From positions 1 to 11,515 of the forward strand of contig CAYTUB010000097.1 of the NCBI GenBank assembly GCA_964441145.1: 11,515 nucleotides of DNA, read 5' to 3'. Numbering within the stretch: the stretch's first letter is position 1; the number at the start of each line of letters is the position of its first letter. The position numbers and the translations under genes were made by a program. The DNA comes from SHLQ01 sp964441145. Its GTDB lineage: Bacteria > Actinomycetota > Acidimicrobiia > Acidimicrobiales > SHLQ01. This document shows positions 5,994-11,515 of the stretch, piece after piece. Below the pieces are notes generated by a model, which was not told the DNA's origin, did not search any database, and saw only the letters and a program-made list of their open reading frames with translations.

Positions 5994-7739
5994 ATGAAAT
6001 GGCGCACATTAGCGTCCGCTTGTCTCGTGTCGGCACTTGCAGTGAGCGGATTGTCAACTGCTGCGGCGGCGGCCCAGGTACCAACCAGCGACACCCCGTG
6101 CGGCGTGGCCCCAGTGGGCTACAACGTCATTGTCTCCGATGCCCCAGAGATCCAAGGTACGTCTGGCAAGGATTACATTTGTGCAGGAGATAGCGCCAAC
6201 GTGATCCTCGGACTTGGTGGAGATGACCACATCTTCGGTGAGGGCGGCGATGACCTTATTGAGGGCGGACCCGGAAACGACATCGTGCGGGCTGGCGCGG
6301 GCAAGGACACGGTTTTCGGCGGCGTTGGCGACGATACGATCAGCGGCGGCAGCCAAGCCGACGAGTTGCACGGGAATCGGGGTCACGACATCGTCAACGG
6401 CGGCTCGGGCAGTGACGACCTTCGCGGTGGCAAGGACGGTGACACGCTCAAGGGCGGCTCGGGTAGTGACGACCTTCGCGGTGGACAGGGTCGGGACACC
6501 CTCTATGGCGAGTCGGGCAGCGATGAGCTTTGGGGCGAACGTGGGAGCGATGTGCTGCGTGGGGGCACCGAGTCGGACATCCTCAGAGGAAACAAGGGTG
6601 ACGATAAGGTCGCCGGAGGTTTTGGCGACGATCGCGCGCTAGGCGGTACTGGCTTCGACAGGTGCTCGGCAGACACCGAACTGGAGTGTGAGGACGTCTT
6701 GGCCGATATAGGTATCAAATCGATTGACCGTGACTCGATCGTTCCCAGCTTCGCCTATCTCGGTGAGTACACCGAAAGCAATGGCTCCTTCTCCAGGAAC
6801 TCCACGGTGACCATCTACCACTGGGCGTCAACCGAACGGAACCAGTTGATTCGAACCGCAACCATTGCAACAGACAACGTCGGGCAATTCTGGTACTTCG
6901 ACAACGATCAGTTCCCCGTGGGCTCGTACTTGGAAGTCCTTGACGACGAATCTGGTCAACAAGTCGAGATCGAGATCACCCTCAACCTCGATCGGTTTGG
7001 CAAATACCCGTCGAACTTCACGGGTGTTCAGTCGGTTGGGACCTTCCTTGAACTGACTTCTACGCCCAATACCGAGGTGCGCTACGACAGCATCCGTGAC
7101 TTATATGGCGACGTCGAGCCTGAGATATCGGGAACAATGACGACTAACGCCAACGGCGTGTTCAAGGGCTCAATTGTGACCCAAAAGAACGGACGAAATC
7201 ACACAACCCTGACCGTTGTGCAGGGACCACGAGCTGTCGAAACTATCGAGTTTCGCAACAAGCCCGCTGATCTGTGGGTAAGCCAGTTCAGCGTTGGCTC
7301 GAACTACGGATCGTGGACACCAGACAGCTCGGTCCGCATCGAGCGTGATGGAATTGTTGTCGCAGCCCAAATCGAAACCGATTATCGCGGCCGGTTTGGT
7401 TACGCATTTACTGACCCTCTCACGACTGGTACGACGGTGACGGTGACTGATCTCACGACGGGCGATGTCGATTCGCTCGTCTACGAGGTCGACATCGAAC
7501 TCATCTCCTACCAACCAAGCCTCCAGGCAACAGTGTCAGGGACCCTGGGGGAAGATCCCGCAATTCCCCCGAGATTCATTGGCTTCACCGTCGATGCGCT
7601 AGGGAATGTACGGCGCCTCGAGTGGAGAAGCGCGGGTACCACCGCATGGATTGCAGACGACTTGCAACCTGATCTTGCGGTGCTCGCTATCGGTGGCTTC
7701 AACGAACAAACGAATCATGAGATTTTCTATTTCTTGTGA
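5994..7739 (+). CDS. Secreted RTX calcium-binding repeat protein with C-terminal beta-rich modules
   Basis: A 581-residue exported protein of unknown function. Residues 1-27 form a Sec signal peptide (basic MKWR, hydrophobic core, Ala-run cleavage site near A27). After a short region with C36, about 19 back-to-back glycine/aspartate nonapeptides (GGxGxDxLx type) fill residues 54-224, the parallel beta-roll of hemolysin-type calcium-binding proteins. The roll closes with a Cys-bracketed cap (C224, C232). The remaining 350 residues hold three degenerate modules (about 247-330, 331-420, 425-503) sharing a Val strand, a T-x-x-x-G-x-F turn and a Thr/Val-rich strand, which look Ig-like, then a tail ending IFYFL. 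No protease, lipase or adhesin catalytic motif, sortase signal or C-terminal anchor is visible. No type I secretion genes are nearby, so Sec export is expected. A surface or extracellular calcium-stabilised structural or adhesive role is inferred only. Confidence 0.85.
   Translation: MKWRTLASACLVSALAVSGLSTAAAAAQVPTSDTPCGVAPVGYNVIVSDAPEIQGTSGKDYICAGDSANVILGLGGDDHIFGEGGDDLIEGGPGNDIVRAGAGKDTVFGGVGDDTISGGSQADELHGNRGHDIVNGGSGSDDLRGGKDGDTLKGGSGSDDLRGGQGRDTLYGESGSDELWGERGSDVLRGGTESDILRGNKGDDKVAGGFGDDRALGGTGFDRCSADTELECEDVLADIGIKSIDRDSIVPSFAYLGEYTESNGSFSRNSTVTIYHWASTERNQLIRTATIATDNVGQFWYFDNDQFPVGSYLEVLDDESGQQVEIEITLNLDRFGKYPSNFTGVQSVGTFLELTSTPNTEVRYDSIRDLYGDVEPEISGTMTTNANGVFKGSIVTQKNGRNHTTLTVVQGPRAVETIEFRNKPADLWVSQFSVGSNYGSWTPDSSVRIERDGIVVAAQIETDYRGRFGYAFTDPLTTGTTVTVTDLTTGDVDSLVYEVDIELISYQPSLQATVSGTLGEDPAIPPRFIGFTVDALGNVRRLEWRSAGTTAWIADDLQPDLAVLAIGGFNEQTNHEIFYFL
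6153..6665 (+). repeat. RTX nonapeptide repeat block (about 19 units)
   Basis: Nineteen contiguous 27-base units encode residues 54-224 of the secreted protein; most match GGxGxDxLx. The first two and the last few units are more divergent, as is usual at the edges of a beta-roll. Calcium is expected to bind between successive turns. Confidence 0.88.
6399..6484 (+). repeat. Near-identical 54-base-period duplication within the RTX block
   Basis: The 32 bases at 6399-6430 recur at 6453-6484 with a single C/T difference. Both encode GGSGSDDLRGG. The spacing is exactly two nonapeptides (54 bases). Other units are much more diverged at the DNA level, so this pair marks a recent two-unit duplication or gene conversion. 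Confidence 0.85.
6732..7502 (+). repeat. Three degenerate Ig-like modules in the RTX protein
   Basis: Residues 247-330, 331-420 and 425-503 each carry a strand with alternating Val (STVTI, TEVRY, SSVRI), then a turn strand (TDNVGQF, TNANGVF, TDYRGRF), then a hydrophobic/Thr strand (SYLEVLD, TTLTVVQ, TTVTVTD). Similarity is at protein level only. Boundaries are approximate, and a fourth partial copy after 506 is possible. Confidence 0.5.
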
Positions 7740-7774
7740 CCTCGCCGATGGCGGATTCAGGATCAACACAGGGA

Positions 7775-8593
7775 TTAGAACGAGCGACCGAGGGCGGCTG
7801 CAGCGACGATGGCGGTGAACATCGCGATGCCGGCGAGGACGCTCACCTGTCGGCCATGCTCTCGAGCGATGCGTTCAAGTTGAGAAATCGCCGTGGAGAA
7901 GGTGGTGAAGGCACCGAGTCCGCCCAGGCCGACGACGAATAGTTGATCGTTAGGAGATGTGAGTAGGCCACCCGAGCCACCGGGGAACAGTTCAGGGTCT
8001 GGCAGTCCGCTCAGCGCAGCCAAGCTAAAGGCGCCGACGACATTGATGAGTCCTATTGCGACGAGACGTCCATTGAAGGTGCCGGCTGCACTGAGCAGTC
8101 CGCGCAGGCTCGCACCAACCGCCGCCGCCAAAACGAACGCTATGGCCACGCCGAGTCCCCGGCCCGGTAGGTCAGCGATGCCAGCGATGAGCCCGATGAG
8201 AGCAGCCAAGGCGGTCAGAACCAAGACCGCCCCGGCGGCGGGGTGTTGGGGGCCAAGTTTGCGTGTCGAACTAAACGCGGCGAGACCAATCCCGACCGAG
8301 AGCAACCCATAGGCGACGACTATCCACACTGGCGCCACCGATAGGCCGGTGACGAGCTCCACCGCAAATGTGGACATCGTGGTTAGGCCGCCACAGAAAC
8401 CGGTGGCTGCGAACCAGCGCAATCGATCGGTTCGGGGCTGGTGCGCCAACAAGCCGAGCGCAGCGGATCCAGCAATATTGGCAACAAAGGTGCCAACGAC
8501 CGCCGGGTCGCCAAAGCTTGCCATGCCGAGGCGAGCAAGAGCCCCGAGGGAACCACCAATACCGATCAGGGCGATCTGGTGGAATCGTTGCAC
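7775..8593 (-). CDS. crcB: Single-chain two-domain fluoride channel (CrcB/Fluc fusion)
   Basis: A 272-residue membrane protein, about twice the usual CrcB/Fluc length, containing two complete CrcB domains. It should export fluoride passively and protect against fluoride toxicity. Domain 1 (1-110) has GGSLGALAR with R21, GTFVANIAGS with N39 and GGLTTMSTF (68-76). Domain 2 (146-270) repeats these as GASLR with R164, LINVVGAF with N184 and GAFTTFSTA (227-235). A separate hydrophobic segment at about 119-141 lies between them, giving nine predicted helices (4+1+4). Loop charges fit opposite orientations: the loop after the second helix is basic in domain 1 (51-59) but acidic/neutral in domain 2 (198-216). 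The first usable start is GTG at 8593, with TAGCGT six bases upstream and no properly spaced Shine-Dalgarno. It meets the RTX gene tail to tail and is divergent from pdxH. No fluoride riboswitch was recognised upstream. Confidence 0.9.
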   Translation of the reverse strand: MQRFHQIALIGIGGSLGALARLGMASFGDPAVVGTFVANIAGSAALGLLAHQPRTDRLRWFAATGFCGGLTTMSTFAVELVTGLSVAPVWIVVAYGLLSVGIGLAAFSSTRKLGPQHPAAGAVLVLTALAALIGLIAGIADLPGRGLGVAIAFVLAAAVGASLRGLLSAAGTFNGRLVAIGLINVVGAFSLAALSGLPDPELFPGGSGGLLTSPNDQLFVVGLGGLGAFTTFSTAISQLERIAREHGRQVSVLAGIAMFTAIVAAAALGRSF

Positions 8594-8599
8594 CTCCCC

Positions 8600-8605
8600 A
8601 CGCTA
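8600..8605 (-). promoter_or_regulatory. Candidate -10 box for leaderless crcB transcript
   Basis: On the minus strand TAGCGT occupies -12 to -7 relative to the crcB GTG. The GGGGAG between box and start codon abuts the GTG with no spacer, so it cannot act as a normal ribosome site. A leaderless message is the simpler reading. Confidence 0.4.
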
Positions 8606-8680
8606 GGACCCTGAACCCCATGGATGCGGATTGCCCGGAAGAGACCTCGCCGTGGGTCAAGGGCCTGGCAAGCTATCGGC

Positions 8681-9313
8681 ATGGATCTTTCCGATCACCG
8701 GGTCAGTTACGAGGGCGCGGGCCTAGACGTTTCTGATCTCGACGACGACCCCTTCGAACAGTTCCGAGCCTGGTTTGATGAGGCTGTCGCAGCGGGAGAG
8801 GGCGAACCCTATGCGATGGTGCTCTCCACTGTTGACAAGAACGGTCGACCGCGGGGCCGCAACGTCCTACTGCGGGCCGTTGATCACGGGTGGGTGTTCT
8901 ACACGAACTACACCTCGTCGAAGGCCAAGGCGCTGGAGTCGAGCGGATTCGCTGGCCTGACCTTCAGTTGGCTGTCGATGCATCGACAGGTACACATCGA
9001 AGGGACGGTCGAACGGGTAAGCGAGGCGGAGTCTGATGCGTACTTCGCCAAGCGGCCTCGCGAGAGCCAGCTTGGCGCGTGGGCCAGCGAACAGAGCGTG
9101 GCGATCACCGACCGGTCGGTGCTCCAGGACCGTCTCGACGAGGTCACCGAACGGTTCGCCGGTGGCGATGTTCCACGGCCAGAATTTTGGGGTGGCTACC
9201 GCCTTGTGCCCGACACCATCGAGTTCTGGCAGGGCCAACCGAGCCGGCTTCATGATCGGGTGCGGTACGCGCGGACCGACACGGTTTGGGAGCAGGGTCG
9301 GCTTAGCCCGTAG
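8681..9313 (+). CDS. pdxH: Pyridoxamine/pyridoxine 5'-phosphate oxidase
   Basis: A 210-residue FMN-dependent oxidase converting pyridoxamine or pyridoxine 5'-phosphate to pyridoxal 5'-phosphate, the last step of vitamin B6 cofactor synthesis and salvage. FMN-binding elements are RGRNVLLR (58-65), FYTNYTSSKAKALE (73-86) and WLSMHRQVHIEG (97-108). The substrate side has RPRESQLGAWAS (125-136) and the C-terminal WGGYR to RLHDR stretch (170-193). The length matches the family. I chose the ATG at 8681 because MDLSDHRVSYEG gives the usual PdxH N-terminus; the in-frame ATG at 8624 would add 19 basic residues with no family support. Neither start has a good Shine-Dalgarno. It is divergent from crcB and followed 24 bases later by rnz. 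Identification is firm; the start is moderately sure. Confidence 0.95.
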   Translation: MDLSDHRVSYEGAGLDVSDLDDDPFEQFRAWFDEAVAAGEGEPYAMVLSTVDKNGRPRGRNVLLRAVDHGWVFYTNYTSSKAKALESSGFAGLTFSWLSMHRQVHIEGTVERVSEAESDAYFAKRPRESQLGAWASEQSVAITDRSVLQDRLDEVTERFAGGDVPRPEFWGGYRLVPDTIEFWQGQPSRLHDRVRYARTDTVWEQGRLSP

Positions 9314-9325
9314 ACCTTCTGCAAT

Positions 9326-9331
9326 TACACT
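9326..9331 (+). promoter_or_regulatory. Candidate -10 box for leaderless rnz transcript
   Basis: TACACT occupies -12 to -7 relative to the rnz GTG, and a loose TTAGCC lies 17 bases further upstream at 9303-9308. No Shine-Dalgarno is seen in the 24-base gap after pdxH. The match suggests rnz has its own leaderless start in addition to any read-through from pdxH. Confidence 0.42.
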
Positions 9332-9337
9332 GCGGCC

Positions 9338-10282
9338 GTGGCTCGTGAACTGATCGTCTTGGGAACGGCATCGATGATGCCGACCCGTCACCGAGCGCAC
9401 AACAGCTACGCGCTTCGGTGGGATGACCAACTCGTTCTCTTCGACCCTGGCGAGGGAGCTCAACGCGGGTGCACGCTCACCGGCGTATCGATCGCCAAGG
9501 CAACGGCGGTGTGCGTGACGCACTTTCATGGTGACCATTGCCTGGGGTTACCCGGGGTAATTCAGCGGCGATCATTTGAGAACAGCGTGTCGAATAAGCA
9601 GTCCCGACCCCTCCCGATTTTCTACCCCGGGGAGGGACAGGAGTATTTCGACCGGCTGCGGCACGCCTCGATATTTCACGACTCGAGCAATGTCGAGGAG
9701 CGACCGGTGAACGAGCCGGGGCATCAGGCAACGATCGGCTCGCTTGCACTACGCGCGCAACCGCTTCTCCACCGAGATGCCTGCTTTGGGTATCGGCTCG
9801 ACGAACCAGACGGCGTGTCGGTCGACGCTACGCTCCTCGCACAATTTGAGGTCGCCGGACCCGACGTAGGTCGGTTGCTCGAACAAGGTTGGCTGGATAC
9901 CGCCAAGGGGCGTGTCACCGCAGACGAGGTCACTCGACCGCGGCGTGGTCAGTCGATGGCGTTCGTGATGGACACGCTGCCTTGCGAGGGCGCCCTCGAA
10001 TTGGCTCGCGACGTCGACATGTTGGTCATCGAATCCACCTATCTCCACAGCGAGGTCAAACTCGCCGAAAAGTACATGCATATGACGGCACGCCAGGCCG
10101 CCCTTCTCGCAACTGAAGCAGGGGCGCGGCGGCTAGTGCTTACGCACTTCTCCGCCCGCTACCCAAACAACGAAGTCTTTGCCGTAGAGGCGAGCGAACA
10201 CCACGACGACGTTGTAGCCGCCGATGAGCTTGCGGCCATTCCTCTGCCAGCACGCACCGAACTCAGTGACTCGGAGGGATGA
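9338..10282 (+). CDS. rnz: Ribonuclease Z (tRNA 3'-processing endonuclease)
   Basis: A 314-residue metallo-beta-lactamase-fold endonuclease that removes the 3' trailer from pre-tRNAs. The zinc-binding signature THFHGDH is at 61-67. Further metal or catalytic positions are H145 in LLHRDACFGYR, D212 in FVMDT, the HMT motif with H248, and H270 in LTHFSARY. The order, spacing and length match short-form RNase Z. The start is GTG at 9338, giving the family-typical opening ELIVLGTASMMPTR; no Shine-Dalgarno is visible and a TACACT box lies six bases upstream. The 3' end overlaps by 20 bases the antisense tail of a dehydrogenase gene remnant. It is on the same strand as pdxH, with no obvious functional link. 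Identification is firm. Confidence 0.95.
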   Translation: MARELIVLGTASMMPTRHRAHNSYALRWDDQLVLFDPGEGAQRGCTLTGVSIAKATAVCVTHFHGDHCLGLPGVIQRRSFENSVSNKQSRPLPIFYPGEGQEYFDRLRHASIFHDSSNVEERPVNEPGHQATIGSLALRAQPLLHRDACFGYRLDEPDGVSVDATLLAQFEVAGPDVGRLLEQGWLDTAKGRVTADEVTRPRRGQSMAFVMDTLPCEGALELARDVDMLVIESTYLHSEVKLAEKYMHMTARQAALLATEAGARRLVLTHFSARYPNNEVFAVEASEHHDDVVAADELAAIPLPARTELSDSEG

Positions 10283-10382
10283 GCACCAACTTGCCCGGGA
10301 ACCGAGTCGGTTCGAAGTCAGCTTGGGCCGTAGCGATATCTGCGAGTGGATACGTCTTTGCGACCATCGGCGAGATCTCGCG
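10263..10382 (-). pseudogene. C-terminal remnant of a medium-chain dehydrogenase/quinone oxidoreductase
   Basis: Read on the minus strand, this stretch encodes 39 residues and a stop: REISPMVAKTYPLADIATAQ, a short polar link, then FPGKLVLIPPSH. It resembles the extreme C-terminus of zinc-binding/quinone-oxidoreductase members of the MDR superfamily, in which a conserved typical pattern (hydrophobic-P, YPL-x-x-I-x-x-A, GK-hydrophobic-VL-P) ends the protein. The frame stays open further upstream, but there it only shadows the regulator gene and shows no dehydrogenase sequence. No start, Rossmann fold or catalytic domain is present. The fragment begins about five bases after the regulator's stop codon and its own stop overlaps the rnz 3' end. 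The rest was probably deleted or replaced at a junction near 10383-10387. Homology rests on a short match, so confidence is moderate. Confidence 0.6.
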
Positions 10383-10387
10383 GTGAG

Positions 10388-11074
10388 TTAGCCCGGCCAC
10401 TCCGCGGTTCCCAGGCGGTAGCCAACCGAACGGACGGTGGCGATGAGCTTGGCGTGCTCCTCGCCGAGCTTTGATCGCAGACGACGAATGTGGACATCCA
10501 CCGTGCGGGCGCCGCCGTAGTAGTCGTAGCCCCACACTTCGCTCAAGAGGATCTCACGGCTGAACACCTTGCCGGGCTGCGATGTGAGGAAGCGAAGGAG
10601 TTCGTACTCCATGTAGGTCAGATCGAGAGCACGGCCAGCGACCATTGCCTGGTACGTCTCGACATTGAGGCTGAGAGGTCCATAGTTGATGATCGATTCA
10701 TCCGGGCCCATATCTTGTCGACGAAGGAGATGCTCGAGACGGGCCTCAAGCTCGACCGGATGAAACGGCATGAGGCAAAAGTCGTCGAAGCGGTCGGTGT
10801 GATCGCTCAGCTCGGGAAGAACCTCTGCTGAAGCCAAAATCAATATGGCGGTCTCCGCGTCTTCGCGACTCTGGAGCCACTTAGCGATCCTGAAGGCCTC
10901 GGCCGGGTTGCCGTCCATGGTGAGGATCGCGCCTGCCCAGCCCGCCGGGGGTTCGAGCGTTTCGGCTGCTCCGACGTCGGAGGCGGCCTTCCAGTTGTAA
11001 CCCAGTGTGTCGAGCACCTTGGTGAGGCTTGTACCCATGGGCGTGGGGTACACGAGGACCAGCGGATTATTCAT
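10388..11074 (-). CDS. glnR: GlnR-like OmpR-family response regulator with atypical receiver
   Basis: A 228-residue transcription factor with a receiver-like N-terminus (1-120) and an OmpR/PhoB winged-helix DNA-binding domain (128-222). The DNA-binding part has LDLTYMEYELLRFL (150-163), the WGYDYYGGARTVDVHIRRLR segment (181-200) and the C-terminal TVRSVGYRL, closely like actinobacterial GlnR, the global nitrogen regulator. The receiver is degenerate. The usual N-terminal acidic pair is missing (LVYPTP instead), the switch Lys is Met102 in LMPFHP, and only D54 in TMDGN remains, placed as in GlnR. Such receivers are thought to dimerise without phosphorylation. No histidine kinase is adjacent. 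The ATG has GAGGGAG four bases upstream. It lies 40 bases downstream of the glutamine synthetase gene, which supports a nitrogen role. The exact name is likely but not proven. Confidence 0.82.
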   Translation of the reverse strand: MNNPLVLVYPTPMGTSLTKVLDTLGYNWKAASDVGAAETLEPPAGWAGAILTMDGNPAEAFRIAKWLQSREDAETAILILASAEVLPELSDHTDRFDDFCLMPFHPVELEARLEHLLRRQDMGPDESIINYGPLSLNVETYQAMVAGRALDLTYMEYELLRFLTSQPGKVFSREILLSEVWGYDYYGGARTVDVHIRRLRSKLGEEHAKLIATVRSVGYRLGTAEWPG

Positions 11075-11078
11075 CGCG

Positions 11079-11085
11079 CTCCCTC
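11079..11085 (-). promoter_or_regulatory. Shine-Dalgarno site of the GlnR-like gene
   Basis: On the minus strand GAGGGAG lies four bases before the ATG at 11074, in the 40-base gap after the glutamine synthetase stop. It confirms the start and fits operon-internal translation. Confidence 0.75.
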
Positions 11086-11114
11086 ATGTGCATGTGTCGA
11101 TCGCTCTGCTCCGA

Positions 11115-11515
11115 TCACCATCGAGACAAATACCTATCCAGCTCGAATGGTGAAACGGTTTGTGAGTACTCGGCCCACTCGGCGCGGCGGTTACGCAGGA
11201 ACCATTCAAAGATGTGTTCGCCGAGGGCTTCGCGTACGAGTTCGCTTCCTTCCATCTCGTTCAACGCTTCATCGAGAGAGCGGGGGAGCGTCCTGATACC
11301 CGTTGTGTTCGCGTGCTCTTGGTCGAACAAGTTGACTGTTGTTTCGTCCTGCAACTCGTAGCCCTCTTCGACGCCCTTCATGCCGGCGGCAAGGATGAGC
11401 GAGTACGCAAGGTACGGATTGCATGCAGAGTCGATGGCTCGGTATTCGATGCGCGTCGCTGCAGGTTTGTTGGCCTTGGTGACCGGAACTCGAATGAGCG
11501 TGCTCTGGTTGTTGC
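11115..11515 (-). CDS. glnA: Glutamine synthetase, C-terminal part (partial; GlnA2-like)
   Basis: The last 133 codons of a type I glutamine synthetase family gene, whose start lies beyond the window. The enzyme joins ammonia to glutamate using ATP. The visible part opens NNQSTLIRVPV, then TRIEYRAIDSACNPYLAYSL, the catalytic-Arg/substrate region, then LAAGMKGVEEGYEL, and finishes with LPRSLDEAL, GEHIFEWFLRNRRAEW and ELDRYLSRW. This ending resembles actinobacterial GlnA2 rather than GlnA1. Where adenylylated enzymes carry the modified Tyr (NLY), this protein has NLF, so GlnE-type control is unlikely. Some actinobacterial GlnA2/GlnA3 paralogues use polyamines instead of ammonia, so the substrate is not settled. 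The GlnR-like gene follows 40 bases downstream. The family is firm; the subtype is an inference. Confidence 0.9.
   Translation of the reverse strand, partial: NNQSTLIRVPVTKANKPAATRIEYRAIDSACNPYLAYSLILAAGMKGVEEGYELQDETTVNLFDQEHANTTGIRTLPRSLDEALNEMEGSELVREALGEHIFEWFLRNRRAEWAEYSQTVSPFELDRYLSRW

Noticed and set aside
6214..6642. Alternative-frame plus-strand ORF of 142 codons across the RTX block
   Set aside because: The periodic 27-base repeats keep other frames open by composition; the translation is Thr/Ala/Arg repeat noise.
7740..7774. Bidirectional terminator between the RTX gene and crcB
   Set aside because: The 35-base gap shows no compact GC-rich stem followed by a T-run.
8594..8680. 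Possible fluoride riboswitch upstream of crcB
   Set aside because: The minus-strand sequence ahead of the gene does not show the conserved crcB-motif pattern as far as I can read it, and the start codon sits right behind a TANNNT box, leaving no room for a leader.
8624..8680. Longer pdxH start adding 19 residues
   Set aside because: The added residues are very basic and unlike PdxH N-termini, and the site lacks a ribosome site; the ATG at 8681 gives the standard N-terminus.
10388..10535. Treating the whole minus-strand open frame 10263-10535 as a 90-residue gene
   Set aside because: Its first 50 or so residues are an out-of-frame shadow of the regulator's winged-helix domain; only the last 39 codons resemble a real protein family, so it was called as a remnant.

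Overview
The window looks like a chromosomal housekeeping segment of a free-living, aerobic, moderately high-GC actinobacterium. The best guess is a member of the Acidimicrobiia, but this is inferred from protein character and no 16S or marker search was possible. Supporting signs are a caa3-type oxidase cluster ending in CtaG, a GlnR-like OmpR-family regulator beside a GlnA2-like glutamine synthetase, frequent GTG starts, and probable leaderless transcription (TANNNT boxes six bases ahead of start codons).

Layout. 1-2314 (+): the end of cytochrome c oxidase subunit I, then subunit III, subunit IV and the copper-assembly factor CtaG, packed with gaps of 2 to 7 nt. 2381-5815 (-): guaB (IMP dehydrogenase), serS (seryl-tRNA synthetase) and a poly-gamma-glutamate hydrolase-family protein, with gaps of 36 and 48 nt, plausibly co-transcribed. 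5994-7739 (+): a secreted protein with a signal peptide, about 19 RTX calcium-binding nonapeptides and three degenerate beta-rich modules. 7775-8593 (-): a single-chain, two-domain fluoride channel (CrcB/Fluc fusion). 8681-10282 (+): pdxH and rnz (RNase Z). 10263-10382 (-): the C-terminal remnant of a medium-chain dehydrogenase/quinone oxidoreductase gene. 10388-11515 (-): a GlnR-like atypical response regulator downstream of the 3' part of a glutamine synthetase gene that runs off the window.

How genes work together. The oxidase genes form one terminal-oxidase operon, with CtaG supplying copper assembly. The glutamine synthetase and GlnR-like regulator form a nitrogen-assimilation pair. guaB and serS are core nucleotide and translation genes. 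No phage, transposon, CRISPR array, tRNA or rRNA was seen. The longest gap without a gene is 178 nt (5816-5993), so no long empty stretch needs explaining.

Most notable: the fused fluoride channel. It is predicted to have 4+1+4 membrane helices, the plan known from eukaryotic FEX proteins, with opposite charge bias in its two halves and asymmetric pore phenylalanines. Also notable are the dehydrogenase remnant abutting the regulator gene, His-rich tails on three adjacent oxidase subunits, and the recurrent leaderless-promoter pattern. No clearly new multi-gene system was found.
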